From the NCBI RefSeq assembly GCF_913063105.1, contig NZ_CAJXYQ010000005.1:62001-126000 (forward strand): DNA of 64,000 bases, written 5' to 3'. The stretch is from an uncultured Draconibacterium sp. GTDB lineage: Bacteria > Bacteroidota > Bacteroidia > Bacteroidales > Prolixibacteraceae. A model generated the notes under the pieces. That model saw nothing but the letters and a program-made list of their open reading frames with translations. It was not told the DNA's origin and made no database searches. The position numbers were made by a program, and so were the translations under genes. This document shows positions 31,201 through 39,426 of this stretch, piece after piece. Position 1 is the first letter of the stretch. Every line of letters starts with the position of its first letter.

Positions 31201-31725
31201 TCAGCTAAATCCGAACAGGCAAATAATCCTTCTTTTAAAGACCAGTTGGTGTTGGATAAAGATTGGTTGCTGGAGTTTGATTCGGAATTTGGAGGACCGG
31301 ATACTACCGTTAAATTTGAAGCGCTAACCGATTGGAGTAAAAATAACGACAACAAAATAAAGTTCTATTCAGGAACAGTTGTTTACCACAAACATTTCGA
31401 TTGGAATGGTGACACCAATAATGTATACCTGCAATTAGGTAAAGTGCACAACATTGCAGAGGTAATTTTAAACAATAAAAACTGTGGTGTTGCCTGGACT
31501 GCACCATTCCGTATTAACATTTCAAACGCCTTAAAAGAAGGCCAAAACCAACTTAAAATTAGAGTTACCAATACCTGGGCAAACCGAATAATGGGTGATC
31601 ATAAATTGCCCAAAACCGAACGAATTACCTGGACCACCTGCGCATACCGCCTGGAAGGAAATGAATTGTTGCCTGCCGGACTAATGGACCCCGTGATTAT
31701 AATAAAAGAAATAACTGAAAATTGA
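28291..31725 (+). CDS. Alpha-L-rhamnosidase, GH106
   Basis: 1144-residue lipoprotein (lipobox at Cys20, LLFTGC). GH106 opening of the mature protein is clear: PWVYWFLTDASISEKGITRDLEAMKENGIGGAFLF, followed by LTPAWWDMMKHAVSEANRLGLKLGIHACDGF. The long barrel includes LNVVEELYNDSWECG and KKLVRAEAGTAIRLDWDEHPGMLK, which supply acidic residues for the inverting mechanism, and the C-terminal galactose-binding-like sandwich ends with NVYLQLGKVHNIAEVILN and RVTNTWANRIMGD. These enzymes release terminal L-rhamnose from pectin and related polymers. It sits between LacZ-type GH2 and an esterase gene in one operon with RhaM. Confidence 0.93.
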   Translation: MCKIIWSYLLLILILLFTGCENGKNKDKADATIQHKTNDAKPWVYWFLTDASISEKGITRDLEAMKENGIGGAFLFTIRGAAEPSLFEPVVVQLTPAWWDMMKHAVSEANRLGLKLGIHACDGFTAAGGPWITPELSMQKVVWADTLVTGAQHFEAILPQPEMTENFYNDIATFAFPARDGEGWSSYQIKSKVTTSLANKNASFLAQKGNTEIFSSREKCWIQYEFEQPFNCRSVTLQSGWNNYQANRLILQTSNDGNTFVPIDTLQPYRHGWDDRDVTSTHLIRPVTAKFFRFVFNPEGTEPGAEDLDDAKWRPRLRVLGIELSSSPKVHQFEGKTGAAWRISKQSNETYLSEMVCVDTSRIQDISEFVDENGKLSWKVPEGKWIILRMGHTSTGATNYIGGGAVGLEADKLNPEAVRVQFDNWFDTIYNHMGPELALNVVEELYNDSWECGSQNWSPVLLDEFKKRRGYDLKNYLPLMAGVPLNNARFSEQVLYDIRATIAEALVDNYHGTMKQLAQAKGCRYGSESVAPVFCSDGMLHYKNTDAPTGEFWFRSPSHDKPNDILDAISGAHIYGKKLVRAEAGTAIRLDWDEHPGMLKTLFDRNFALGINKMIFHVFTHDPWTDRKPGKTLGVVGTFFQPNQTWWKPGKAWVKYIENCQKQLQQGVPVVDIAVFTGEEIPRRAILPDRLVPVLPGIFGKEKVNEEKQRLLNEGQPYRQQPKGVTTLKNLADPINWIDPLKGYAYDSFNKDVLINQAKVIKGRIELPGGASYGLLVIPGKRKMNPEAGMSMEVAQKILRLVKNGATVYFQEKPTFCLGDEKNRKDFNELINKIFDERDCTKISENLISIKLGKGQLLTGSYDLESFKHFGIEKDFFALNESGEVAQKVAWNHRVTADKDIYFISNQENTKRLLELTFRVSGKEPEFFFPLTGETKSCKQWHMANGKTRVSYAFEGNEAVFVIFENKTSVSAKSEQANNPSFKDQLVLDKDWLLEFDSEFGGPDTTVKFEALTDWSKNNDNKIKFYSGTVVYHKHFDWNGDTNNVYLQLGKVHNIAEVILNNKNCGVAWTAPFRINISNALKEGQNQLKIRVTNTWANRIMGDHKLPKTERITWTTCAYRLEGNELLPAGLMDPVIIIKEITEN

Positions 31726-31726
31726 T

Positions 31727-33163
31727 ATGAACAGAAAAATGAAAAAAACACAAGTCCTTATTCTCTTTGTAATCCTGATTTTTGCAGGAATACAGACGAA
31801 TGCTAAAGTAAAACTTCCGGCACTTTTTGCCGATCATATGATATTGCAACAACAAACCGAAGTTGCAGTATGGGGCTGGAGTGATGCCAAAGCAGATATT
31901 GAAGTAACAGGTACGTGGAACAATGAAACCGTTTCGACAAAAGCGGATAAAAACGGACAATGGAAACTAATGCTTAAGACACCTGTTGCGGGTGGCCCGT
32001 ACGAACTAAAAATTACGGACGGGGAGGTACTCACCATCAAAAACGTAATGATTGGCGAAGTGTGGATTTGTGCCGGGCAATCGAATATGGAAATGCCCAT
32101 GAAAGGCTTTCGCGGGCAACCGGTTGAAGGATCGAATATGGCCATTCTTAAATCGGAAAATCATCGTATTCGGATGATTACCGTGCCACGTAATTCGCAA
32201 ACCACGCCGCAAGACAATTTTGATGCACGATGGAAAGAAGCCGATGCGGCAGCCGTGCGAAACTTTAGTGCAACGGGCTATTTCTTTGGAAAACTACTGC
32301 ACGAAATGTTGGATGTCCCCATTGGTTTAATCGAAGTAAGCTACGGAGGCTCGTGCATTCAAGCATGGATGAGTTCCGAAACTGCTGTTCCGTTTGAAAA
32401 TACGGAAGTGCCGGCTCCGGGCGATACTATTCCGGTTGCCAACCGCACACCAACCGCACTTTTTAATGGCATGCTTAACCCTGTTATTGGTTATGGTATT
32501 AAAGGGGCCATTTGGTACCAGGGCGAAACCAATTACCAGGAACCTGCCCGTTACCTCGAATTATTTCCCACAATGGTTAACGAGTGGCGCAACTTATGGG
32601 GTATAGGCGAGTTTCCGTTTTATTATGCACAGATTGCTCCTTTCGATTATGCCGTGTTTAAACCCAATAAACCCAAGGCAAATTCTGCTTTCCTTCGCGA
32701 ATCGCAATTAAAAGCAATGGATAAAATTCCAAATAGTGGAATGGCCGTGCTAATGGATGTGGGTGAAGAGACCTGTATTCACCCAATGCGAAAAAAAGAA
32801 GGTGGCGAGCGACTGGCACTTTGGGCTTTGGCAAAAACATACGGGGTACGCGATTTTAGCTATCGAAGCCCCGAGTTTAATGCCATTGAAATTAAAGAGG
32901 GGCAGCTGGTTGTTTCGTTTAACCACGCAGCCAATGGACTTACAACCTTTGGAAAAGAATTAAGCGGTTTTGAAATTGCCGGCCAAAACAAAATCTTTTA
33001 CCCGGCTAATGCCTACCTGAGAACAAAGTCGGTGGTACTGTCTTCACCACGAGTGGAAAAGCCTGTGGCTGTGCGCTATTGCTTTAAAGATTTTGTGGTA
33101 GGAACGCTGTTCGGCACTGATGGTTTGCCGGTTTCTTCATTTCGCTCGGATGATTGGGAATAA
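31727..33163 (+). CDS. Secreted SGNH carbohydrate esterase of the sialate-O-acetylesterase (SASA) family
   Basis: 478 residues with a signal peptide (ends near TNAK, residue 27). SASA pattern: KLPALFADHMILQQQTEVAVWGW then a small beta-domain, then the SGNH core with catalytic Ser119 in WICAGQSNMEMPM, the segment GAIWYQGETNY, and the catalytic His352 in ETCIHPMRKKEGGERLALWAL. In PULs these enzymes take acetyl groups off pectin or xylan before exo-enzymes act. One base separates it from the GH106 stop, so they are co-translated. A second esterase of another SGNH type lies at 23318. Confidence 0.88.
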   Translation: MNRKMKKTQVLILFVILIFAGIQTNAKVKLPALFADHMILQQQTEVAVWGWSDAKADIEVTGTWNNETVSTKADKNGQWKLMLKTPVAGGPYELKITDGEVLTIKNVMIGEVWICAGQSNMEMPMKGFRGQPVEGSNMAILKSENHRIRMITVPRNSQTTPQDNFDARWKEADAAAVRNFSATGYFFGKLLHEMLDVPIGLIEVSYGGSCIQAWMSSETAVPFENTEVPAPGDTIPVANRTPTALFNGMLNPVIGYGIKGAIWYQGETNYQEPARYLELFPTMVNEWRNLWGIGEFPFYYAQIAPFDYAVFKPNKPKANSAFLRESQLKAMDKIPNSGMAVLMDVGEETCIHPMRKKEGGERLALWALAKTYGVRDFSYRSPEFNAIEIKEGQLVVSFNHAANGLTTFGKELSGFEIAGQNKIFYPANAYLRTKSVVLSSPRVEKPVAVRYCFKDFVVGTLFGTDGLPVSSFRSDDWE

Positions 33164-33203
33164 GCTCCTGAATTAATAACGAATAGTATAGAAAAGCATT
33201 ATA

Positions 33204-34097
33204 ATGACTGAAAGAATTGATTATTTAACGGGTGTTGCCACACAGCTTCGGCGCGATGTAGTGAATACCATCTATTATGCCGGCGATGGTCATCCCGGAC
33301 CGTGTATGTCGATAGCCGATATTCTGGCTGTGCTTTATTTTGATGTGATGCGGCTTAACTCCAAAGATCCAAAATGGGTGGGGCGCGATCGTTTTATTTT
33401 GTCAAAAGGGCATGCCTGCCCCGTTTATTATGCAGCACTGGCCCGCAAAGGATACCTTCCCCCGGCTGAATTAAAAACTTTACGTTCGCTAAATTCCCGA
33501 TTGCAGGGGCATCCGGTACAAAAACTTACCCCCGGTGTTGATGCCACATCGGGGTCGTTGGGCCACGGTTTGCCGCAAGCTTGCGGAATGGCACTGGCAG
33601 CACGCCGCAGGGGCGACGATACACTGACTTTTGTAGTAACCGGCGACGGTGAACTAAACGAAGGTCTGGTGTGGGAAGCTGCCATGAATATTGCCAAAAA
33701 CAAATTGTGTAACCTGATTGCCATTGTTGATTATAACGGAATTCAGAGTGGAGGAACCGTTGAGAAAATTAGTGGACTGGTTAATTTAACTGAAAAATGG
33801 AATGCATTTGGCTGGCATGCCATTGATATTGATGGGCACGACATTGCGGCTTTAACAACAGCCTTTGAAAATGCAGCAAAACGTGGCAGGGCGTCGCGCG
33901 AAGAGCGAATGGGAATGGAAATCATTCCCGACATGCCGGCACCCGATCCCGATAAACCAATTGTTTTTGTTGCGCATACCCTGAAAGGGAAAGGAGTGCC
34001 CTACATGGAAGGAAATAATGCCTGGCATAAACGGGTGCCCAGTGATGAAGAACGTGAAGAAGCAATGAAAATTTTAGGAGGACTTGACCTTGAATAA
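33204..34097 (+). CDS. Transketolase N-terminal subunit (thiamine diphosphate domain)
   Basis: 297 residues, cytoplasmic. It corresponds to the first half of transketolase: GDGHPGPCMSIADILAVLYFDVM near the N-terminus, SKGHACPVYYAAL, the conserved GHGLPQACGMALA, and the thiamine-binding motif GDGELNEGLVWEAAMN with NLIAIVDYNGIQ after it. A true stop separates it from the second half, which begins at once, so this is a two-subunit transketolase, a common natural form, not a broken gene. It would move two-carbon units between sugar phosphates; its position between a rhamnogalacturonan-type esterase and GH95-like gene suggests a dedicated step for one sugar of this polymer. Confidence 0.92.
   Translation: MTERIDYLTGVATQLRRDVVNTIYYAGDGHPGPCMSIADILAVLYFDVMRLNSKDPKWVGRDRFILSKGHACPVYYAALARKGYLPPAELKTLRSLNSRLQGHPVQKLTPGVDATSGSLGHGLPQACGMALAARRRGDDTLTFVVTGDGELNEGLVWEAAMNIAKNKLCNLIAIVDYNGIQSGGTVEKISGLVNLTEKWNAFGWHAIDIDGHDIAALTTAFENAAKRGRASREERMGMEIIPDMPAPDPDKPIVFVAHTLKGKGVPYMEGNNAWHKRVPSDEEREEAMKILGGLDLE
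34077..34082 (+). promoter_or_regulatory. Strong Shine-Dalgarno that sets a TTG start
   Basis: AGGAGG lies inside the end of the first transketolase subunit gene. It is 7 bases before the TTG at 34090 and only 1 base before the TTG at 34084, so 34090 is the better start. Such a site is uncommon among genes of this window. Confidence 0.6.
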
Positions 34098-35034
34098 AAT
34101 AGAAAGTACACGAATAGGATTTATGCAGGGTTTAGATACGCTTGCTGAAAAAGACGACCGGATAATGTTGGTTTGTGCCGACAGTTTGCTGGCCATGCGC
34201 GCAACTGATTTTGTTGCAAAATATCCGGAACAGTATGTTGAAATTGGTATTGCCGAACAAAATGCTGCGGCAACCTCTGCCGGACTGGCCCTTGAAGGCT
34301 TAATACCGTTTTTTGCCACTTACGCCGGATTTATAACCATGCGTGCCTGTGAGCAAATCCGCACCTTTATTGCCTATCCTAACCTGAATGTGAAACTGGC
34401 TGGTGTAAACGGAGGAATTGCAGGAGGCGAACGTGAAGGAACGACCCATCAGTTTTTCGAAGATATTGGCATCTTACGCACCATTCCGAATATGACAATT
34501 ATTGTGCCGGCAGATGCCGACCAGGCGCGACAAGCAGCCATTGCAGCTGCCAAAATACCGGGGCCGGTTTACCTGCGCCTTGGAAGTGGTCGCGACCCGG
34601 TGGTTTTTGAAAAAAATACACCCTTTGTTCCCGGAAAAATAAATGTGTTGCAAAACAAGGGAAATGATATTGCCTTGTTTGGTAACGGTGTGCTTTTGCC
34701 ACGGTTAATAGAGGCAGCTCAAATACTTCAGACAAAAGGAATTGGTGTTACACTGGTTGAGGTGCATACCGTAAAACCAATTGATGTAGAGGGGGTTATT
34801 GGGGTTCTTAAACAATGTGGAGCCGCACTTACCGCTGAAGATCACAACATAATTGGCGGTTTGGGTAGCGCCATTATGGAAACAGCAGCAGAGCATTGTC
34901 CCGTGCCCATAACCCGAATAGGATTACGTGATAAATTTCCGGGCTCGGGTTTGCCGCACGAATTACTTGACTACTACGAAATGGCTGTTAACGACATTGT
35001 AAATGCGGCCGAAAATACCGTAAAAAGAAAATAA
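34090..35034 (+). CDS. Transketolase C-terminal subunit
   Basis: 314 residues from the TTG at 34090, chosen from the Shine-Dalgarno spacing; there is no in-frame ATG before codon 12. The gene overlaps the first subunit by 8 bases, so the two are translationally coupled. The pyrimidine-binding domain shows the essential glutamate in YVEIGIAEQNAAATSAGLA, and EGLIPFFATYAGFITMRACEQIR and GGEREGTTHQFFEDIGILRTIP follow as in split transketolases and DXS-like enzymes. The last third is the transketolase C-terminal domain (LVEVHTVKPID, ALTAEDHNIIGGLGSAI). It forms an active site with the partner subunit. The aminotransferase gene follows after 23 bp. Confidence 0.9.
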   Translation: MNKIESTRIGFMQGLDTLAEKDDRIMLVCADSLLAMRATDFVAKYPEQYVEIGIAEQNAAATSAGLALEGLIPFFATYAGFITMRACEQIRTFIAYPNLNVKLAGVNGGIAGGEREGTTHQFFEDIGILRTIPNMTIIVPADADQARQAAIAAAKIPGPVYLRLGSGRDPVVFEKNTPFVPGKINVLQNKGNDIALFGNGVLLPRLIEAAQILQTKGIGVTLVEVHTVKPIDVEGVIGVLKQCGAALTAEDHNIIGGLGSAIMETAAEHCPVPITRIGLRDKFPGSGLPHELLDYYEMAVNDIVNAAENTVKRK

Positions 35035-35057
35035 ACAAGCAGCTAAAAAATTGTGTT

Positions 35058-36320
35058 ATGTTGAAACTTGCAGATCAGTTTAAAGATGGAGTAACTTCGT
35101 CGCCAATACGAAGAATTATGGAGATGGCAAGCCCTGACAACCTTGTAAAAATGGGGCTCGATCCAAACGATGTTATTTCGTTTGCAGGAGGATGGGTAAA
35201 TCACGAAGCTCCGGAAGAACTCAGACAGGAATATATTGCGATCGCAAAAGATCGCGATCTTTTTCATAAAACAGGTGCTTACAGCCCTTCAGATGGTAGC
35301 CCCGAACTTAAAAAAGCCTTAATCGATTTTAATCAGCAGATTTTTGGAGCAGCGTCAAAAGAAGAAAATATAATCATAGGTGCCAATTCTACCCAACTGG
35401 CCTACTCGCTGTTTAAGGTCTTACTCAACCCCGGCGATAAAATTGCGCTGCTCGATCCGGCCTATGCCAATTACCCCGAGCAGATAGAAATGGGAGTGAA
35501 TTGCCAAATGGTTTGTTTTCCGGTTTTTGACGAAGAAAAATGGGCCTTTGTAAACGACGAACAAAAACTAATTACCGATTTCGAACAATTTATTGAAAAG
35601 GAAAAGCCCAAATTACTGCTGTTCTCCAGCCCGGATAATCCAACGGGCACAATGGTTCCCGATTTCTTTGTAAAAAAAGCACTTGAAATTACCCTTAAAA
35701 ACGATTGTTTTGTGGCTATTGATTTTGCCTACAACACCTTTGTTTACACAACAGATCAGCCGGAGTATTTTACTTACTCGGTTGCCGATTATCCGAACCT
35801 TGTTAAATTGTACTCGAACTCGAAATGGTGCCGGGGACTGGGACGAAGGCTCGGTTGGCTCGAAGCTAACGAAAATATTATTCAGGCACTAAAAGTGGTT
35901 CAGCAATGTGTGGTGCTTTGCCCCGATACCATTCATCAGTTAACACTTGCCAATTACATTAATAAAGGATTAAAAGACAGGTCGCTTGCCACTTATATCA
36001 ATAGAATAAATGAGGATTATAAAAGTGCAGCAGCATTTTTGTGTGAGTGTATCAATAAGTACCTGTCGCCAAGGTTTACCCTGCCACAGGGAGGTTTGTA
36101 TTCTGTAGTTGATGTGGGAATGAACGGCGATGAGTTTGTGGAAAATGTTCTGAAAAAAACCGGAGTAATTTTTGTGCCCGGTGGAGGTTTTGGAGATTCA
36201 CTAAAGAATGGAATCCGCATTTCGTTTGGCCCCTTGGTTTACGATAAGGCAAAAATTGAAGAAGGCTTTCAGCGGGTGGCAAAGGTAGTGAAGAAACTGA
36301 GTATAAATTCAGGTAGTTAA
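35058..36320 (+). CDS. Fold-type I PLP-dependent aminotransferase (class I/II)
   Basis: 420 residues, cytoplasmic. The N-terminal part (ISFAGGWVNHEAPEELRQE, YSPSDGSPELKKALIDF) resembles the LysN/MocR-like group that acts on aliphatic or aromatic 2-oxo acids. LLFSSPDNPTGTMVP is the classic NPTG segment, AIDFAYNTFVY carries the Asp that holds the PLP ring nitrogen, and Lys256 in YSNSKWCRGLGRRLGW is the likely PLP lysine. An Asn-Ser-Lys context instead of the usual Ser-x-Ser-Lys is noted. No DNA-binding domain is present. Its presence in a glycan operon, between transketolase and a hydrolase, is unusual; substrate unknown. Confidence 0.85.
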   Translation: MLKLADQFKDGVTSSPIRRIMEMASPDNLVKMGLDPNDVISFAGGWVNHEAPEELRQEYIAIAKDRDLFHKTGAYSPSDGSPELKKALIDFNQQIFGAASKEENIIIGANSTQLAYSLFKVLLNPGDKIALLDPAYANYPEQIEMGVNCQMVCFPVFDEEKWAFVNDEQKLITDFEQFIEKEKPKLLLFSSPDNPTGTMVPDFFVKKALEITLKNDCFVAIDFAYNTFVYTTDQPEYFTYSVADYPNLVKLYSNSKWCRGLGRRLGWLEANENIIQALKVVQQCVVLCPDTIHQLTLANYINKGLKDRSLATYINRINEDYKSAAAFLCECINKYLSPRFTLPQGGLYSVVDVGMNGDEFVENVLKKTGVIFVPGGGFGDSLKNGIRISFGPLVYDKAKIEEGFQRVAKVVKKLSINSGS

Positions 36321-36346
36321 GCCGATTTGCTATAAAACATATAGAA

Positions 36347-38662
36347 ATGAAACAGTTAGTTATTGTATTTTTTGTTTTATGCTCGGGAGTATTGTTTGCT
36401 CAATCTCCTGAACTGGAAAACTACAATCTTGTTTGGCATTCGCAAAGCAAAAATTCGTCTGAATCTATGCCTTGTGGTGGTGGTGATATTGGTTTAAACG
36501 TGTGGGCCGAAAACAATGAAATTCTATTTTATATAGCCCGCAGCGGAACCTTTAATGAAAATAACGGAATGCCCAAATTGGGCAGAGTGCGCATAAAATT
36601 ATCGCCAAATCCGTTTGAAAACGGAAGCTTTAAACAAGAGCTTTTGTTACAACAAGGTTGCGTAAAAATTTCAGGGCAAAAAAATGGCGTTTCGGCCGAT
36701 GTGCTTGTTTGGGTTGATGTTTTTTCTCCGGTAGTGCATGTTGAAATAGAGAGTACGCGCAAAATCCTGGTTGAAGCTACCTACGAGAACTGGCGCTTTA
36801 AAGATCGTTTGTTGGAGAAATACGAAAACTTCGGAAATTCGTATAAATGGGTTAATCCTGAGGGGCTGCTTGATAAAAAAGACAGCATTGCTTTTTTCGA
36901 AAATGCCGCGCAGTTTGTGCATCAAAACCAGGGAGAAACTGTTTTTGATGTAGCTGTTAAGCAACAAAAACTGGAAGCTGTAAAAAGCCGAATGTTTAAT
37001 CCGCTTGAAAATTTAACTTTTGGCGGAAAACTGATGGGAGATGGTTTTGTTGCCGCTGGAACCGTTTTAGGAAAATATCAGCAGGCCAATTTTAAGGGCT
37101 GGAAATTGTTAAGTAAAAATCCTTCCAAAAAGCAAAGCCTTCAAATTTACCTTCATACCGGGCAATACAAAACGCTGGAAGACTGGAACGCGGGATTGAG
37201 CAGGTTGATCGAAACATATTCAAAAAAGCAAAAAACAGCACGACTGAAAACGCAGAACTGGTGGAACAAATATTGGAACAGAAGCTTTGTTTTAATTAAT
37301 CAGGAGAATGAAAATGAAGAGGACCCGGCCTGGCAAATTGGGCGAAATTACCAGCTTTTTAGATACATGCTGGGCTGCAATGCTTACGGTAGTTACCCCA
37401 CAAAGTTTAATGGCGGCTTGTTTACCGTTGATCCGGTTTTTACTAACCCCGACCGTGCTTTTTCACCTGATTTCAGAAACTGGGGTGGTGGAACATTTAC
37501 CGCCCAAAACCAACGTTTGGTGTATTACCCAATGCTTAAATCGGGCGATTTCGATATGTTAAAACCTCAGCTTGATTTTTACCTGCAGATACTGGAAACA
37601 GCTGAGCTGCGTAGTGAAGTCTATTGGGGGCATAAAGGTGCGTGTTTTACCGAGCAGATAGAAAATTTTGGATTGCCAAACCCCAGTGAATATAGCTGGA
37701 AGCGACCTGAAGGATTTCACCCCGGAATTCAATACAACGCATGGTTGGAATACCAATGGGATACCTCGCTTGAAATTTGTTGGATGGCACTTGAGCTACA
37801 AAAATTTACAGGCGCTGATATTTCTGAATATATACCTTTGATTAAAAGTTGTTTAAGATTTTTTGATGAGCACTACCAGTACAGGGCAAAACTTCGTGGA
37901 ATAAAAGTACTGGATGAAAACGACCAGCTGATATTGTACCCCGGTTCGGCTAACGAAACCTATAAAATGGCCTACAATGCCACTTCAACCATTGCTGCAT
38001 TAAAAACTGTAACCTTAGGCTTGCTGGCTTTGCCCGAAAAATATATTGATGCCGAAGAAAAAGAAAAGTGGGAGAAATTTTTAAACCGAATACCTCCTCT
38101 TAATTTCCGGGAGTTTGACGGCAAAAAGACCATTGCTCCCGCAAAACTGTGGGAAAGGATAAACAACATTGAAGCGCCTCAATTGTACCCTGTTTTTCCG
38201 TGGGGAATGTACGGAATTGGCAGGCCTGATTTTGAGGTGGCAAAAAACACTTATTTATATGATAAAGATGTGGTCCGCTTTCAGGACCACCGGAGTTGGA
38301 AACAATATGCCATTTTTGCTGCTCGACTGGGAATGACCGATGAGGCAGCTAAATTCTCGATACTAAAACTTCAGGATTCAGAAAGACGTTTTCCGGCCTT
38401 TTGGGGACCTGGTTTCGATTGGGTACCTGATCACAACTGGGGAGGCTCAGGGATGATTGGCATACAGGAGATGTTGTTGCAAACAAATGATGATAAAATC
38501 TACCTTTTTCCCGCCTGGCCAAAGGATTGGGATGTGCATTTTAAATTACATGCACCGGGAAATACCATTGTTGAAGCTGTGCAAAAAAATGGAAAAGTTG
38601 AAATACTCCATGTTTTTCCCGAATCACGAAAAAAGGATATTGAAATTGTATTGAACGAATAA
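36347..38662 (+). CDS. Secreted DUF5703 / GH95-like glycoside hydrolase
   Basis: 771 residues with a signal peptide ending near LFAQ (residue 19). The N-terminal DUF5703-type sandwich is recognised by SMPCGGGDIGLNVWAENNEILFYIARSG. The C-terminal two thirds form an alpha/alpha barrel like GH95 and related families: NWWNKYWNRSFV, FRYMLGCNAYGSYPTKFNGGLF, GHKGACFTEQIENFG, YNAWLEYQWDTSLEICWMALEL and RFPAFWGPGFDWVPDHNWGGSGM. GH95 enzymes are alpha-L-fucosidases or alpha-L-galactosidases, but for DUF5703 proteins the activity is not established to my knowledge. Co-operonic with transketolase and aminotransferase genes (26-bp gap). Confidence 0.8.
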   Translation: MKQLVIVFFVLCSGVLFAQSPELENYNLVWHSQSKNSSESMPCGGGDIGLNVWAENNEILFYIARSGTFNENNGMPKLGRVRIKLSPNPFENGSFKQELLLQQGCVKISGQKNGVSADVLVWVDVFSPVVHVEIESTRKILVEATYENWRFKDRLLEKYENFGNSYKWVNPEGLLDKKDSIAFFENAAQFVHQNQGETVFDVAVKQQKLEAVKSRMFNPLENLTFGGKLMGDGFVAAGTVLGKYQQANFKGWKLLSKNPSKKQSLQIYLHTGQYKTLEDWNAGLSRLIETYSKKQKTARLKTQNWWNKYWNRSFVLINQENENEEDPAWQIGRNYQLFRYMLGCNAYGSYPTKFNGGLFTVDPVFTNPDRAFSPDFRNWGGGTFTAQNQRLVYYPMLKSGDFDMLKPQLDFYLQILETAELRSEVYWGHKGACFTEQIENFGLPNPSEYSWKRPEGFHPGIQYNAWLEYQWDTSLEICWMALELQKFTGADISEYIPLIKSCLRFFDEHYQYRAKLRGIKVLDENDQLILYPGSANETYKMAYNATSTIAALKTVTLGLLALPEKYIDAEEKEKWEKFLNRIPPLNFREFDGKKTIAPAKLWERINNIEAPQLYPVFPWGMYGIGRPDFEVAKNTYLYDKDVVRFQDHRSWKQYAIFAARLGMTDEAAKFSILKLQDSERRFPAFWGPGFDWVPDHNWGGSGMIGIQEMLLQTNDDKIYLFPAWPKDWDVHFKLHAPGNTIVEAVQKNGKVEILHVFPESRKKDIEIVLNE

Positions 38663-38763
38663 ACGCATTGCTAAGCTTGCAAGAATTTTGCTTAAGAAGT
38701 GGTTTTACAGAAACCATGTGGTATAAAGAGGATTTGCAAGAAGCATAAAGAAATTTAAATATT

Positions 38764-39426
38764 ATGACTAAAACTTTAGCACTAATTCACACCTCGGCTA
38801 CTTTGGTGCCTGTATTTCAGGATTTAACAAATAAATATCTGGCCGATAAAAACCTTAAAATTTTTAATATTTCCGATGATAGTCTGATTAAAAATACCAT
38901 TGAGCGCGGGAAGCTTACTCCCGATACCTCGAAACGAGTGGTTAACCTGATTACCTCGGCAGAAGAAGCCGGTGCCGATTTTATTTTGGTCACCTGTTCG
39001 TCAATTGGGGCGGCAGTGGAAACGGCAACAACGCTTGTTGATGTGCCAGTTCTTCGGGTAGATCAGCCCATGGCCGACAAAGCCGTGCAAATGGGAAAAA
39101 AAATTGGAGTGGTAGCCACCTTGCCAACAACGCTCGAGCCCACCAGCGATTTAGTGCAACGCCGGGCAATCGTTGCCGGAAAAGAAATTCAATTAACATC
39201 AAAATTGTGTGAAGGCGCTTTTGATGCCTTAATGAGCGGAAAACCCGAAGTGCATGACGAAAAAGTAGCTGCAGCCCTAAAGGAGCTGGCGCAACAGGTA
39301 GATGTAATTTTGCTGGCACAAGCATCAATGGCTCGTGTGGTTGGGCAGCTTGCCGAAGCGGATAAAAAAGTGCCAATTATTACAAGTCCTGAATTGGCTG
39401 TGCAACATTTGGCAACTGTTTTATGA
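38764..39426 (+). CDS. Asp/Glu racemase-superfamily protein lacking the second catalytic cysteine
   Basis: 220 residues, cytoplasmic. The superfamily fold is suggested by ALIHTSATLVPVF at the N-terminus, the first-site cysteine Cys78 in LVTCSSIGAAVE, GKKIGVVATLPTTLEPT at the centre, and VDVILLAQASMARV near the end. At the last position racemases have a second cysteine; here Gln186-Ala187 stand in its place, so a two-base racemase mechanism looks impossible. Relatives with one cysteine include arylmalonate decarboxylase (which keeps the other one) and isomerases. The gene overlaps the BASS transporter by 4 bases, so the protein probably acts on the imported compound. A 101-bp gap with a repeated TTGCAAGAA precedes it. 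Confidence 0.78.
   Translation: MTKTLALIHTSATLVPVFQDLTNKYLADKNLKIFNISDDSLIKNTIERGKLTPDTSKRVVNLITSAEEAGADFILVTCSSIGAAVETATTLVDVPVLRVDQPMADKAVQMGKKIGVVATLPTTLEPTSDLVQRRAIVAGKEIQLTSKLCEGAFDALMSGKPEVHDEKVAAALKELAQQVDVILLAQASMARVVGQLAEADKKVPIITSPELAVQHLATVL

Noticed and set aside
33204..35034. Transketolase gene broken by a frameshift
   Set aside because: Both halves are complete at natural domain borders, overlap by a few bases and the second has its own Shine-Dalgarno; this is the normal two-subunit form.
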